Shown: positions 1-7,990, counted from the first letter of the stretch. The stretch is 35,183 nucleotides of DNA from an uncultured Ruminococcus sp. (GCA_947345935.1 CAMZZN010000026.1:1-35183); one strand, 5' to 3'. Made by a program: numbers and translations. The notes: generated by a model not told the origin, from the sequence alone.

Positions 1-15
1 AGATGAACTGCAATA

Positions 16-681
16 ATGAACAATGTTAAAATCACTGATCTTTTTGATCTTTCTCACACCGCCGCTGCCGATTATCTCAGACAGTTTACGTATCCATGGG
101 AGGCGCTGAAAGGTATAAGCGGCATGGTAATCAATCTTGGAAGCCGGCTTGATCCGGCAGAATACGACAATCCGGCTGAAAATGTATGGATCCACAAAAC
201 AGCTAAGGTATTTCCCAGCGCATATATCGGAGCTCCGTGCATTATCGGCGCAGGTACCGAGGTACGTCACTGTGCGTTTATCCGTGGCAGCGCCCTGATC
301 GGAGAAAACTGCGTGATCGGAAATTCAGCCGAACTGAAAAACGTAATTATTTTTGATAACGTCCAGACTCCTCACTATAATTATGTGGGAGACAGTATTC
401 TCGGCTATAAATCGCATATGGGCGCCGGCTCAATAACATCCAATGTCAAGTCCGACAAGACAGACGTTGTTATTAAAAACGACGAGGAAAAGCTTGAAAC
501 AGGCATTAAAAAGATCGGGGCAATGCTCGGCGATTTTGTCGAGGTCGGATGCAACAGCGTCCTTAATCCCGGAACAGTTATCGGCAGAAATTCAAATATA
601 TACCCCACAAGCTGCGTACGAGGGGTTGTACCGGCGAACAGTATCTACAAGGTCGGCGGAACGATCGTTGCTAAAAAATGA
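16..681 (+). CDS. Left-handed beta-helix (hexapeptide repeat) protein, GlmU C-terminal-like
   Basis: A 221-residue protein dominated by imperfect hexapeptide repeats (I-I-G-A-G-T, A-L-I-G-E-N, C-V-I-G-N-S, then V-I-G-R-N-S near the end) that form a left-handed parallel beta-helix. The segment around residues 118-140 (H-Y-N-Y-V-G-D-S, then G-A-G-S-I-T-S-N) resembles the acetyltransferase half of GlmU. There is no N-terminal Rossmann uridylyltransferase domain, so it cannot be a full bifunctional GlmU, although such proteins are often labelled UDP-GlcNAc pyrophosphorylase. An in-frame TGA at 4-6 fixes the open frame, and the ATG at 16 is the first start. Only 15 upstream bases are visible and no clear ribosome binding site is among them. 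It probably acts in sugar-nucleotide or envelope metabolism in the cytosol; its substrate is unknown. It converges on the pectate lyase gene across a shared terminator. Confidence 0.8.
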   Translation: MNNVKITDLFDLSHTAAADYLRQFTYPWEALKGISGMVINLGSRLDPAEYDNPAENVWIHKTAKVFPSAYIGAPCIIGAGTEVRHCAFIRGSALIGENCVIGNSAELKNVIIFDNVQTPHYNYVGDSILGYKSHMGAGSITSNVKSDKTDVVIKNDEEKLETGIKKIGAMLGDFVEVGCNSVLNPGTVIGRNSNIYPTSCVRGVVPANSIYKVGGTIVAKK

Positions 682-690
682 TATAATTAT

Positions 691-732
691 AAAAGGCTGC
701 TGCATTCTGTAAAAGATGCAGCAGCCTTTACT
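691..732. terminator. Bidirectional intrinsic terminator between convergent genes
   Basis: A perfect 11-bp stem (GGCTGCTGCAT at 695-705 with ATGCAGCAGCC at 716-726) around a 10-nt loop. It is flanked by AAAA on the left and TTTA on the right, so it can serve both the beta-helix gene (+) and the pectate lyase gene (-), whose stop lies at 734-736. Confidence 0.8.
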
Positions 733-733
733 C

Positions 734-3553
734 TTATTGTCTGATTATCAGACGTCTTATCAGTATCATATCAAAAGCGTCAAGTACGCCGTCCTTGCAG
801 AGGTCGGCAGATTCAGCCTGTTTCGGCGTAAGCTCTGCCGTTCTGAGAATATACTTTTGTAAAAGTACAGCGTCGGCAACACTTATCTTGCCGTCGGAGT
901 TAACGTCTCCCGGAACAACAGGCGGAACAGTCGTAGTTGTTGTAGTTGTAGTGGTTGTGGTAGTCGTCGTAGTTGTCGTTGTCATGGTCTGAGCTATCCA
1001 TTTCTGGCAATCACTTCCTGTATCCTCCCACTGCTGAACGTTTGCGCCGCTTTCTTTTGATGCCGCAGCAACTTCAACATAGCAATCATAATATGATGCA
1101 GCAGTCATAATATAATATGTACCGTCAAGATTTTTGCTGAATTTAAATCTCATTTCGCTGCTGTCTGCATTAAATTTATCAATACTGATATTTCCGCCGT
1201 TTTTATCTCCGTCAACACGGAGCGCATAATTTTTATCAGATGCAGAGCGAATATAATAATAATATGTTTCCCAACCGGGACAAGGTTCAAGAATCCATCT
1301 CTGGAAGTCAGAACCGCTTGATCCCCACTGCTGTACGTTAGTGCCGGAGCTCATTTTTCCTCCTGCAATATCCATAACAAGTCCACTGTTCACATTTTCA
1401 AACTCATAAAGAACTGTTGTATCCATAACAGCGCCGGGATTTGAAGCTTCTTCCAGAATCCAGTCCTGACAATTTACGCCGTTGATCTCCCACTGCTGAA
1501 TATTAGATCCGCTTTCCTTTGATGCATCGGCAACCTCAACAGCCGACTTTCCGCCAGAAACACGTGTCAGTATCTTATAAGAACCGTCAGGATTTTTAGT
1601 AAACATAAATTGCTGATTTATACCGCCATTATATTTATAAAGGTCGATATTTGTACCGTTTTCAGTCTTTTTTCCCTCGACGTCAAGCATATATGAAGCT
1701 CCGTCTCCGAGAGATGTGGCGATATAATAGTAGCCGTCACCTGCGTCGATCAGTTTCCATACATCGAATATGGCGTCATCATACGGATAAGACTGATGAA
1801 CATTGGAACCGTTTTCAGCCGATTCTGTCAGCATATAAAGTCCGGAGTTCACATTTTTAAATCTGAAAAATGAGCCGTCAGGGAAAGAAGCGGCTACAGG
1901 TGCAGGCGGTCCGCTCGGAGCTTCGGTATATCCTGCACTGGGAACGCCTTTTTTGCCGAAACGGAGGTACATCATATTGCCTGAGCTCGTCTGGCACCCG
2001 CTGTATGATGAACAGTAATTCTTTGATTGATCTGCTGTGAGCGAAGTGTACTTATAGTTAGAAGCAGGACGCCAGGTGCAGACCTTTGCCTGTCCCTCAA
2101 TACCAAGACGTCTGCAATTTACTCCTTTTGAACCTGAGTCTGCAAATGCGCCGGGATGAGTAACAGAGTTCCAGTCGCATACGACATTTCCATTAGTCGA
2201 TGCGCCGTCATAATAACAATTTTCAGCAAAAAGCTTGCAATCGCTGTGAACCGTATAAGCCATGCTGAAATTGTAGACATAGTTGTTCAGAGAATGAAAA
2301 TATCCGTATCTCATAAGACCGGGACCTCTGGTGAGCGTATCCTTGAATCTGCTGCTTATGATCGACATTCTGGGAAAATTATTTTTATTTTTGTAGGAAT
2401 CTTCGGTATCGTCGGGGTAGCCAAGTATAAGACCGTATTCATGGAGACCGAAATAACAGTCGGAAACGGTGCAGTAATCAGCGTCATAGCAGCAGGCAAG
2501 AAATTTATCCCAGTCAGGAGTACCTTCGCCAAGAGTATTATAATCCGAATGACCGGTAAACGTAACGTGGTCTACCCAGAGATTTTCGCCCGAACCGAAA
2601 TAAACGACTATAGAGTCATTGCCGTTTGATTTGGCGTCGTGTTGCATATCAAAATTCCTGATGATTATATTATTTCCCACGCCCTTATTAGACGACGTAC
2701 AGAACTGAACGTTGAAGAGCGTATGATTTCCATAGCTGCCGATGATAGTCTTATTGCTGCGGACGTAGATACGTCCGTCCGGGCAGTACAAATGATTCTG
2801 TGAATCCTGCTGGAGATTATTCACGCTGATATTTTTATTTACTATAATTGTATAGGGAGCATCGGATTCGGCATATTTTTTAAGATCGCTGAATGTCGAT
2901 ACTTCGACCAACTCTCCGAAAAGTCCGCCGATATCCCCTGCTTTGATATTGCCTGTATTATCATTGGAGCAATATCCGGCAAATCCTTGTAAACCGTCAG
3001 AATTAAGCATCCAGAGTTGATTGTCTGCCCCGGTGTAAGCGCTAAGGGTGACACCACTGCTGCTCTGCGTAAGCGCAAGCGAGGTATCGGAATAGTTTAC
3101 GATTTTGTAGTAAAGACCGTTGCCCAGACGGTCATTTTTTACAGGAATAACGTACCAATGCTGGGATTTTGCCGATTCGCTGCCGTATATGACGACGCTG
3201 TTTCCGGAAGAAACGCTGTATCCCTTGGGCGTCAGGAGACGTCCGGACTGTGCGTTTACCAATTTAAAAAATGTACCGTTGGAGTCGCTGCCTACACGAT
3301 CAAATCGCCATGACGGAGAAAGATCATTTCCAAGCGGCGTCATTGAAAGAGCCGAATTGTCGGCGACACCATTTTCAGACAATACCTTTGAATTATCCTT
3401 TGACGCCAGATTCATGAGCTGCGCCGGGTAGTCAGCTGAAACGGCGTTCGCCTCTGTAGGTTCAATAAACTGAACAGGGCTTATGACAGCTCCGCAGACG
3501 CATGAAATACAAACAATCAATACCGTAAAAAAAGCGCTTATTTTTTGCTTCAT
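734..3553 (-). CDS. Secreted dockerin-bearing pectate lyase (PL1) with ricin-type lectin modules
   Basis: This is a 939-residue modular cellulosomal enzyme. A signal peptide occupies residues 1 to about 37. A ricin B-type (RICIN) module spans about 42-185, with Q-x-W at Q131-W133 and Q179-W181. The catalytic PL1 beta-helix spans about 210-540 and carries the W-V-D-H motif at 326-329 and R-G-P-G-L-M-R at 409-415, which matches the PL1 catalytic arginine region. Two more RICIN modules (about 558-702 and 713-853) each end in paired Q-x-W motifs. An 18-Thr linker then leads to a type I dockerin (about 882-937). The first dockerin repeat is D-V-N-S-D-G and the second begins A-D-L-C-K-D-G; a Cys there occurs in other ruminococcal dockerins. 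The enzyme should cleave polygalacturonate by beta-elimination outside the cell. The start has AAAGGAGGA about 5 nt upstream. Confidence 0.93.
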   Translation of the reverse strand: MKQKISAFFTVLIVCISCVCGAVISPVQFIEPTEANAVSADYPAQLMNLASKDNSKVLSENGVADNSALSMTPLGNDLSPSWRFDRVGSDSNGTFFKLVNAQSGRLLTPKGYSVSSGNSVVIYGSESAKSQHWYVIPVKNDRLGNGLYYKIVNYSDTSLALTQSSSGVTLSAYTGADNQLWMLNSDGLQGFAGYCSNDNTGNIKAGDIGGLFGELVEVSTFSDLKKYAESDAPYTIIVNKNISVNNLQQDSQNHLYCPDGRIYVRSNKTIIGSYGNHTLFNVQFCTSSNKGVGNNIIIRNFDMQHDAKSNGNDSIVVYFGSGENLWVDHVTFTGHSDYNTLGEGTPDWDKFLACCYDADYCTVSDCYFGLHEYGLILGYPDDTEDSYKNKNNFPRMSIISSRFKDTLTRGPGLMRYGYFHSLNNYVYNFSMAYTVHSDCKLFAENCYYDGASTNGNVVCDWNSVTHPGAFADSGSKGVNCRRLGIEGQAKVCTWRPASNYKYTSLTADQSKNYCSSYSGCQTSSGNMMYLRFGKKGVPSAGYTEAPSGPPAPVAASFPDGSFFRFKNVNSGLYMLTESAENGSNVHQSYPYDDAIFDVWKLIDAGDGYYYIATSLGDGASYMLDVEGKKTENGTNIDLYKYNGGINQQFMFTKNPDGSYKILTRVSGGKSAVEVADASKESGSNIQQWEINGVNCQDWILEEASNPGAVMDTTVLYEFENVNSGLVMDIAGGKMSSGTNVQQWGSSGSDFQRWILEPCPGWETYYYYIRSASDKNYALRVDGDKNGGNISIDKFNADSSEMRFKFSKNLDGTYYIMTAASYYDCYVEVAAASKESGANVQQWEDTGSDCQKWIAQTMTTTTTTTTTTTTTTTTTTVPPVVPGDVNSDGKISVADAVLLQKYILRTAELTPKQAESADLCKDGVLDAFDMILIRRLIIRQ

Positions 3554-3603
3554 AATAATCCTCCTTTTGTGAGAAAACCTTCTTTGCTGATTGCATTATA
3601 AAC

Positions 3604-3632
3604 ATTATACAAAAAAATCCTTCTTATGTCAA
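3604..3632 (-). promoter_or_regulatory. Consensus sigma-A promoter of the pectate lyase gene
   Basis: On the minus strand, TTGACA (3627-3632), a 17-bp spacer and TATAAT (3604-3609) form a perfect vegetative promoter. The predicted start near 3597 leaves a leader of about 43 nt before the ATG at 3553. Confidence 0.8.
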
Positions 3633-3770
3633 TGAATAATAATATCATTTTTATTGTGTTTTTATGGTCAATCTGTTAATATTATGCACTATTATACTTT
3701 GACAATATCCCAAAAGAGGACAATAGTATACACTTTTGATACAATGGCATAAAAAATAAAATTTTTTCTG

Positions 3771-3794
3771 TATACAACATCTTTTCGTTGTATA
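3771..3794 (+). promoter_or_regulatory. Leader hairpin upstream of the lysis cassette
   Basis: Perfect 8-bp inverted repeat (TATACAAC at 3771-3778, GTTGTATA at 3787-3794) located 27 nt before the ribosome binding site of the first cassette gene. It has no T-tract, so it is more likely an mRNA 5-prime structure or an operator than a terminator. Promoter candidates before it are weak: TTGACA at 3699-3704 with TAGTAT at 3724-3729 (19-bp spacer), and TACAAT at 3740-3745 with a poor -35. The rest of 3633-3770 holds no gene. Confidence 0.4.
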
Positions 3795-3832
3795 TAGGCT
3801 CTTTCCAGACTATTAGTGAAAGGAGGTGCGCT

Positions 3833-4060
3833 ATGACAGAAATAATAATAGCTCTTATTTCGCTTATGGGAACGCTCGGAGGCAGCCTGGGAGGCATTCT
3901 CGTAAGCTCAAAAATGACCACTTACAGGCTTCAACAACTCGAAAACAGAGTTGCGGAACACAACAATTTTGCCCGTCGAATGCCGGTTATCGAAGAGCAG
4001 ATCAAGGTCATCAATCATAGAATAGAAGATATTGAAAGGAGCGGTCAGCATGAAAAATAA
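3833..4060 (+). CDS. XhlA-like phage lysis-module protein
   Basis: A 75-residue protein with one N-terminal membrane segment (about residues 2-25, Gly-rich) followed by a charged amphipathic coiled-coil tail with the motif E-E-Q-I-K-V-I-N-H-R-I-E-D-I-E. This layout and tail are typical of XhlA/haemolysin-type accessory proteins that precede holin and endolysin genes in Firmicute phages. The ATG at 3833 is chosen because AAAGGAGGT lies 7 nt upstream; an upstream in-frame start at 3788 has no such site. The last 11 nt overlap the next gene, indicating translational coupling. It should be a membrane protein assisting holin action. The family assignment rests on pattern and context rather than a database match. 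Confidence 0.7.
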   Translation: MTEIIIALISLMGTLGGSLGGILVSSKMTTYRLQQLENRVAEHNNFARRMPVIEEQIKVINHRIEDIERSGQHEK

Positions 4061-4232
4061 ACTTGCAAAACTTATCGACGTGAAGTCTATTGTGACTCTC
4101 GCTATGACAGCGGTTTTTGCCGCTCAAACGCTGAAAGGAAATGTTTCTCCCGATCAGTTCCTTACTGTCTTTACAACCGTTATAGCGTTCTATTTCGGTA
4201 CGCAGCACGCCAAAAACAAGGAGGATCAATAA
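4050..4232 (+). CDS. Small holin-like membrane protein
   Basis: A 60-residue protein with a basic N-terminus (M-K-N-K-L-A-K-L), one or two hydrophobic segments (about 18-30 and 42-54) and a hydrophilic tail ending K-N-K-E-D-Q. The F-Y-F-G-T-Q motif near the end recurs in small proteins beside clostridial phage endolysins. The ATG at 4050 has GAAAGGAG 9 nt upstream, and the gene overlaps its predecessor by 11 nt and stops 1 nt before the endopeptidase gene. It probably oligomerises in the membrane to let the endopeptidase reach the wall, because that enzyme has no signal peptide. Two hydrophobic segments would make it a class II/III-type holin, but the topology is uncertain. Confidence 0.65.
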   Translation: MKNKLAKLIDVKSIVTLAMTAVFAAQTLKGNVSPDQFLTVFTTVIAFYFGTQHAKNKEDQ

Positions 4233-4233
4233 A

Positions 4234-4749
4234 ATGAACAGTCCATATATGGGAAAATTCAAAGTAACACAGGCATACAAGGGCGATTCCGTTCACGACG
4301 GTTTCGATCTCGTGGGAATCGACAGCAAGGAGATTCATGCCACAATAGGCGGAACGGTGCATTATGCCGGCTGGGAGAACGCAGCCGATCATTCGCAGGG
4401 ATTCGGACAGTACGTCTGCATTAAGGGAACTGACGGCAGGTTTTATTATTACGGGCATCTGTCGGAGATAAAAGTTAAAGCCGGACAGAACGTGAAGATC
4501 ACGGATGTTATCGGAATTGAGGGTAGCACGGGGTACTCCACCGGCAGCCATTGTCATTATTGTATCCGCAGAAATTTCTGTAAGGGCGGCAGCTTTGATG
4601 TCTCGCAGATCTCCGGGATTCCCAACTGCGAGGGAGGTACTTACGACGACGGCTACAGAACCGGGACGGCTGCTCCGGTTAAACGCATCAAAGCTGTCAC
4701 GCTTACTATCGACGGCGTGACTTATGAGGGAACGCTAACGGAGAATTAA
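4234..4749 (+). CDS. M23 (LytM-type) peptidoglycan endopeptidase, endolysin-like
   Basis: A 171-residue zinc metallopeptidase of family M23. The metal ligands are visible as H21-x3-D25 and the H-C-H motif H106/H108, with the second catalytic histidine region at Y-G-H (H75). There is no signal peptide, as expected for a phage-type endolysin exported through a holin. Residues 146-171 form a short tail (A-A-P-V-K-R, then D-G-V-T-Y-E-G-T-L-T-E) that also ends the GH25 muramidase at 24917-25615. AAGGAGG lies 9 nt before the ATG and the preceding stop is 1 nt away, so it is the last gene of a three-gene lysis operon. It should cut peptide cross-bridges; the exact bond is unknown. Confidence 0.88.
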   Translation: MNSPYMGKFKVTQAYKGDSVHDGFDLVGIDSKEIHATIGGTVHYAGWENAADHSQGFGQYVCIKGTDGRFYYYGHLSEIKVKAGQNVKITDVIGIEGSTGYSTGSHCHYCIRRNFCKGGSFDVSQISGIPNCEGGTYDDGYRTGTAAPVKRIKAVTLTIDGVTYEGTLTEN

Positions 4750-4811
4750 AAATTACCGCAGTCCTCCTGATTGCAAAGCACTCGCAGGATATTATATGGT
4801 ATTTGAAAGTC

Positions 4812-4845
4812 AAATGGCTGCACCTACAGGCGCAGCCATTTTTCT
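4812..4845 (+). terminator. Intrinsic terminator of the lysis cassette
   Basis: A 10-bp perfect stem (AAATGGCTGC at 4812-4821, GCAGCCATTT at 4832-4841) with a 10-nt loop and a run of Ts (4839-4843). The A-rich left flank could also give weak termination of the GH9 transcript arriving on the minus strand. The rest of 4750-4908 holds no gene. Confidence 0.75.
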
Positions 4846-4908
4846 TATACTATCACGAAAGAAAACACATAGTTTACCGTGATCTTCGTATTCGTCAGTG
4901 TTCAGATG

Positions 4909-7653
4909 TTATTCCGGAAGCTTGTCGATGAGGTGAAGCAGATATTTCTGGATAACAAGGGCGTCGGCGTTTGTAAGTCCGTCACCGACATTAGCAACGT
5001 CGCCGTTGGTTCTGCCTTGTTCAGTGATATGTGTTTTTTCAGAACCATTTACACCGTAAGCGTCGGGGTTTCCTATAGACTGCATGATAAGTATGGCGTC
5101 GTTGAGAAGAACCTGACCGTCGCAGTCTGCGTCGCCGTACACAACTGTGCTGTCGCCGGGCTTTGTACCGTCAGGCTCAACGCCCCAGATAAGCTTTCCG
5201 TCAGCGTAAAGAGTGATCTTATCAGTGATAGCGGCAGCGTCGTTGTCATCTTCAAAGCTTACGAGATCGCCATAACTGTAATCGTTTGCCGAGTCCCATA
5301 CGGTGTCGTAGGTCTCCTCGTTCATCTTGTTCAACAGACCGAACTGATACACACGGCTTCCATAGAAATCACAGTTCTGCCAGGAGATCTCCACATAGTA
5401 GGTTCCGTTATCGTCATATTTTACGGGGTCTGAAATGAATGCCTGATTCTTGCCGTCAGTGAAGCTCTTTTCCTGGTCGTAGTCAACACGTGTATAAATG
5501 TAGCTGATATCCTCGCCCTTTTCAAGCTGTTCTCCTATGTTGAAATAATATCTTGCCTTGAGGTCGCTTTCAAATTTAGGCGGATTGACCGTTCTGTTAT
5601 GAACAACAATCTTTATCTGGATTCCTGCATCGGTTTCCTGACTTTTGCCGCCGGTGATAAATAGTCCGGTTGGGAGAGGGTTTCCGTCAGCGTCTACCTG
5701 ATCATATCCGACGGCGTTTTCAGACATATCAAAGTCAGGGATGATATAGTTCTTGTCCGCAAGTTCCTTGCCTTTTGCGCCGTAAAAATGATAAAGTCCC
5801 GCAAGATCGCCACAGAACGCAGCGTTGTAGTCGTCTGTTACTTCGTTGTAGATATAGTCCTTAGTAATGTCGGAATGGAAATCGTCAAGGTCAGGACCTC
5901 CCACAAGAGCTCCCCAGAGGGTATGAACCTGAACTACAGGATCCTCCATGCTCTGAGTAGGAGAACAGTGAGAGGAACGGTGATGCGGCTGAGAAGCAAA
6001 ATTGTTTTCATATCCGACCTCATAGGCATATCCCATAGGATTATCACCGAGGATATATTCCATCTGATCTTTCGCCCATTCGGCGAAGATCATATCTCCG
6101 GTCTCCTTGGTATAGACCATTGCCTGCAATCCGGCGGCGGTATTGTATCGTGCGCTTCCGTAGCCTGCAACAACGGCATATCCTTCGGGGGATTTTGCAA
6201 TGAAATTACCGCCGTTTTCCGGAAGATCAGGGATATCGGCAGGGTCTATCTTCTGATCCCAGATAAGATCGTCCATTCCGAAATATTTATGAGTAGTAGT
6301 GGGAACGTAGTAGTTGGCGTCCTTTGCCGTTTCCTCGTCAACTCCCGACCAGAATTCCAGATTCCAGCGGAAGATGTACCAGTCACGTGCGGTATTTGTA
6401 ACGGGAGCAAGCTTTGCAAAAACTCCGCCCCATACGGTGTCCCAGCAGTGGACCCAGATATTCTGCCAGCAGTTTCCGGTATCAGTCATGATTCGCTTGA
6501 GATAACCGGTGTACGGGTGAGCGCCCTTGTCATTGGTGGTCGTTTCGTCAACGGCAATGATATCGTTGATATAATCGTAATCCTCGGTGCAGTAATAGAG
6601 CCATACGGCTGCCCAGGCAAGTTCGTCGTAATCGTAGCTTGAGGTATAGAAACCGCCGTCATATCCAAGACTGGTAGCTGTCGGCGTTGTGCCGGGAGTC
6701 CATTCCTCGGTATGCGTTTCAACGGCAAAATCATAGAGAGCAACAGCGTATTTCAAGCATTTCTCGGCGTATTCCGGATCGGAATCCTTGAAATTCAAAT
6801 AGTTGATCGCAAGAGACGCAGAAGCCCCGGCACACTGGTCTGATGCCGGCATCTCTCTGGTGGCGAAATAAGCCGGACGCTTTACGCCGCAGGAGGATGA
6901 AGCTACATATGTGCCGTCGACCTGGAGTTCCGGAGGACACCAATAGTTGTGGTCGTTGTTTCCCTCGCCTACCTGATAGCAATAGGCAACGACCTTTCCG
7001 TCCTCGTCAAGGAAGGTCACTTTTATAAAATAGTCGTTTATCCAGCGGAGTTCATCTTCAACGTGCTTGTCGAGACCAGTCTCTTTATAAGCTTCGGGGA
7101 ACTCATAATACCCCCAGCCCAGTGTCGATGCAGAGTAGCTGCCGGGAAGTCCGAATTTTACATGATCGCCTGCATCATGCCATCCGCCGGTAAGATCTAT
7201 CGTGCCGCTGCCGTCAGGATCAAGGTATTTTCTGTTAGCTTCAATAAATTCATCGGACATATTAACGCCGATATACAGACCTTCCGCAGAGCTTTCTCCC
7301 CCGTCTCCTTCGCCGTCGTAATTGCCGAGACCATTGTCCTTACCGTCGTCAGGATCACCGTTGCCTTTATTGACGGTCGGCATGGGATCCATAGGCTGAA
7401 GCGGTATTTCAGCGTCCTTGACATGACAGTCGGCACGCCATGAGTAGTAACCGTCCTCGGCTACTTCGTCGCCGCATTTGTTGGCGTCATAAAAGCACAG
7501 TGCAAGCTGTAAGGCTTCTGCAAAGTTATCATAGTTATTGGGTTTGTCAGGATTCAGCACTGCCGCATTCACAGCGGACGGCACAGCAGTCAGAAGCATT
7601 GCCGCAGCAGAAGCGCAGGCGGCGGATTTCTTCAGTAAAGCGTTTTTCTTCAC
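4909..7653 (-). CDS. Secreted GH9 cellulase with CBM3 and dockerin
   Basis: A 914-residue cellulosomal endo- or processive endoglucanase. It has a signal peptide (1 to about 30, cleavage near V-N-A), a GH9 catalytic domain (about 40-630), a CBM3 module, probably of the 3c type (about 676-800), and a C-terminal dockerin (about 838-912). Catalytic signatures are clear: G-G-W-H-D-A-G-D-H-V-K-F-G at 156-168 supplies the base aspartates D160 and D163, P-H-H-R is at 556-559, and N-E-V-T-D-D-Y supplies the acid E604. A Gly/Asp-rich stretch at about 94-122 enlarges the usual N-terminal loop. The dockerin repeats are separated by a longer than usual linker. The start is GTG with AAAGGGA upstream; the nearby ATG at 7664 reads into a stop that overlaps this GTG. 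The gene lies 24 nt behind yerC on the same strand. Confidence 0.95.
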   Translation of the reverse strand: MKKNALLKKSAACASAAAMLLTAVPSAVNAAVLNPDKPNNYDNFAEALQLALCFYDANKCGDEVAEDGYYSWRADCHVKDAEIPLQPMDPMPTVNKGNGDPDDGKDNGLGNYDGEGDGGESSAEGLYIGVNMSDEFIEANRKYLDPDGSGTIDLTGGWHDAGDHVKFGLPGSYSASTLGWGYYEFPEAYKETGLDKHVEDELRWINDYFIKVTFLDEDGKVVAYCYQVGEGNNDHNYWCPPELQVDGTYVASSSCGVKRPAYFATREMPASDQCAGASASLAINYLNFKDSDPEYAEKCLKYAVALYDFAVETHTEEWTPGTTPTATSLGYDGGFYTSSYDYDELAWAAVWLYYCTEDYDYINDIIAVDETTTNDKGAHPYTGYLKRIMTDTGNCWQNIWVHCWDTVWGGVFAKLAPVTNTARDWYIFRWNLEFWSGVDEETAKDANYYVPTTTHKYFGMDDLIWDQKIDPADIPDLPENGGNFIAKSPEGYAVVAGYGSARYNTAAGLQAMVYTKETGDMIFAEWAKDQMEYILGDNPMGYAYEVGYENNFASQPHHRSSHCSPTQSMEDPVVQVHTLWGALVGGPDLDDFHSDITKDYIYNEVTDDYNAAFCGDLAGLYHFYGAKGKELADKNYIIPDFDMSENAVGYDQVDADGNPLPTGLFITGGKSQETDAGIQIKIVVHNRTVNPPKFESDLKARYYFNIGEQLEKGEDISYIYTRVDYDQEKSFTDGKNQAFISDPVKYDDNGTYYVEISWQNCDFYGSRVYQFGLLNKMNEETYDTVWDSANDYSYGDLVSFEDDNDAAAITDKITLYADGKLIWGVEPDGTKPGDSTVVYGDADCDGQVLLNDAILIMQSIGNPDAYGVNGSEKTHITEQGRTNGDVANVGDGLTNADALVIQKYLLHLIDKLPE

Positions 7654-7677
7654 GGAAAAAACATCCCTTTCATTAGA

Positions 7678-7971
7678 TTATTTTTTCTGCGCAAGCCGTT
7701 TGAATACAAGCTCGTAGCCGTCATTACCGTCCTTAAGAGAACGGTTAACACGGCTGATAGTTGCAGTACTTGCGCCTGTTTCCGTGACAATACTGTTATA
7801 CACCTTATGCTCGTCGAGCAGCTTTGCGACCTGTATGCGCTGAGCAAACGATTTAAGCTCGATGCTCGTGCAGAGATCGTCAAAGAACTTATAGCAGTCG
7901 TCAACGGTTTCAAGTGTAAGAATGGCTTTAAAGAGCATATCCATGCTTTCTGATCTGATCTTGTCAATCAT
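7678..7971 (-). CDS. yerC: YerC/YecD-family TrpR-like DNA-binding protein
   Basis: A 97-residue all-helical protein of the TrpR superfamily. The DNA-binding helix-turn-helix is visible in the C-terminal half (Q-V-A-K-L-L-D-E-H, then T-G-A-S-T-A-T-I-S-R-V-N-R-S-L), which is the characteristic YerC signature. It is probably a cytosolic transcription regulator with unknown effector and targets. The ATG at 7971 is used because AAAGGGA lies 8 nt upstream; an in-frame TTG at 7989 overlaps that site. Only 24 nt separate its stop from the GH9 start with no terminator between, so the two genes are likely co-transcribed from the promoter at 8028-8056. That is an unusual pairing of a small repressor-like protein and a cellulosomal cellulase. 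Confidence 0.88.
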   Translation of the reverse strand: MIDKIRSESMDMLFKAILTLETVDDCYKFFDDLCTSIELKSFAQRIQVAKLLDEHKVYNSIVTETGASTATISRVNRSLKDGNDGYELVFKRLAQKK

Positions 7972-7990
7972 AGTATTACTCCCTTTCAAA

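Noticed and set aside
912-974. Possible microsatellite or tandem DNA repeat
   Set aside because: The trinucleotides differ irregularly (four synonymous Thr codons), so it is a repeated amino acid rather than a DNA repeat.
795-992. Plus-strand open frame with a long run of Val codons
   Set aside because: It is the antisense of the poly-Thr linker of the pectate lyase gene and has no ribosome site.
5788-6642. 284-codon plus-strand open frame inside the GH9 gene
   Set aside because: Fully antisense to a well-supported catalytic domain, with no recognisable family or ribosome site.
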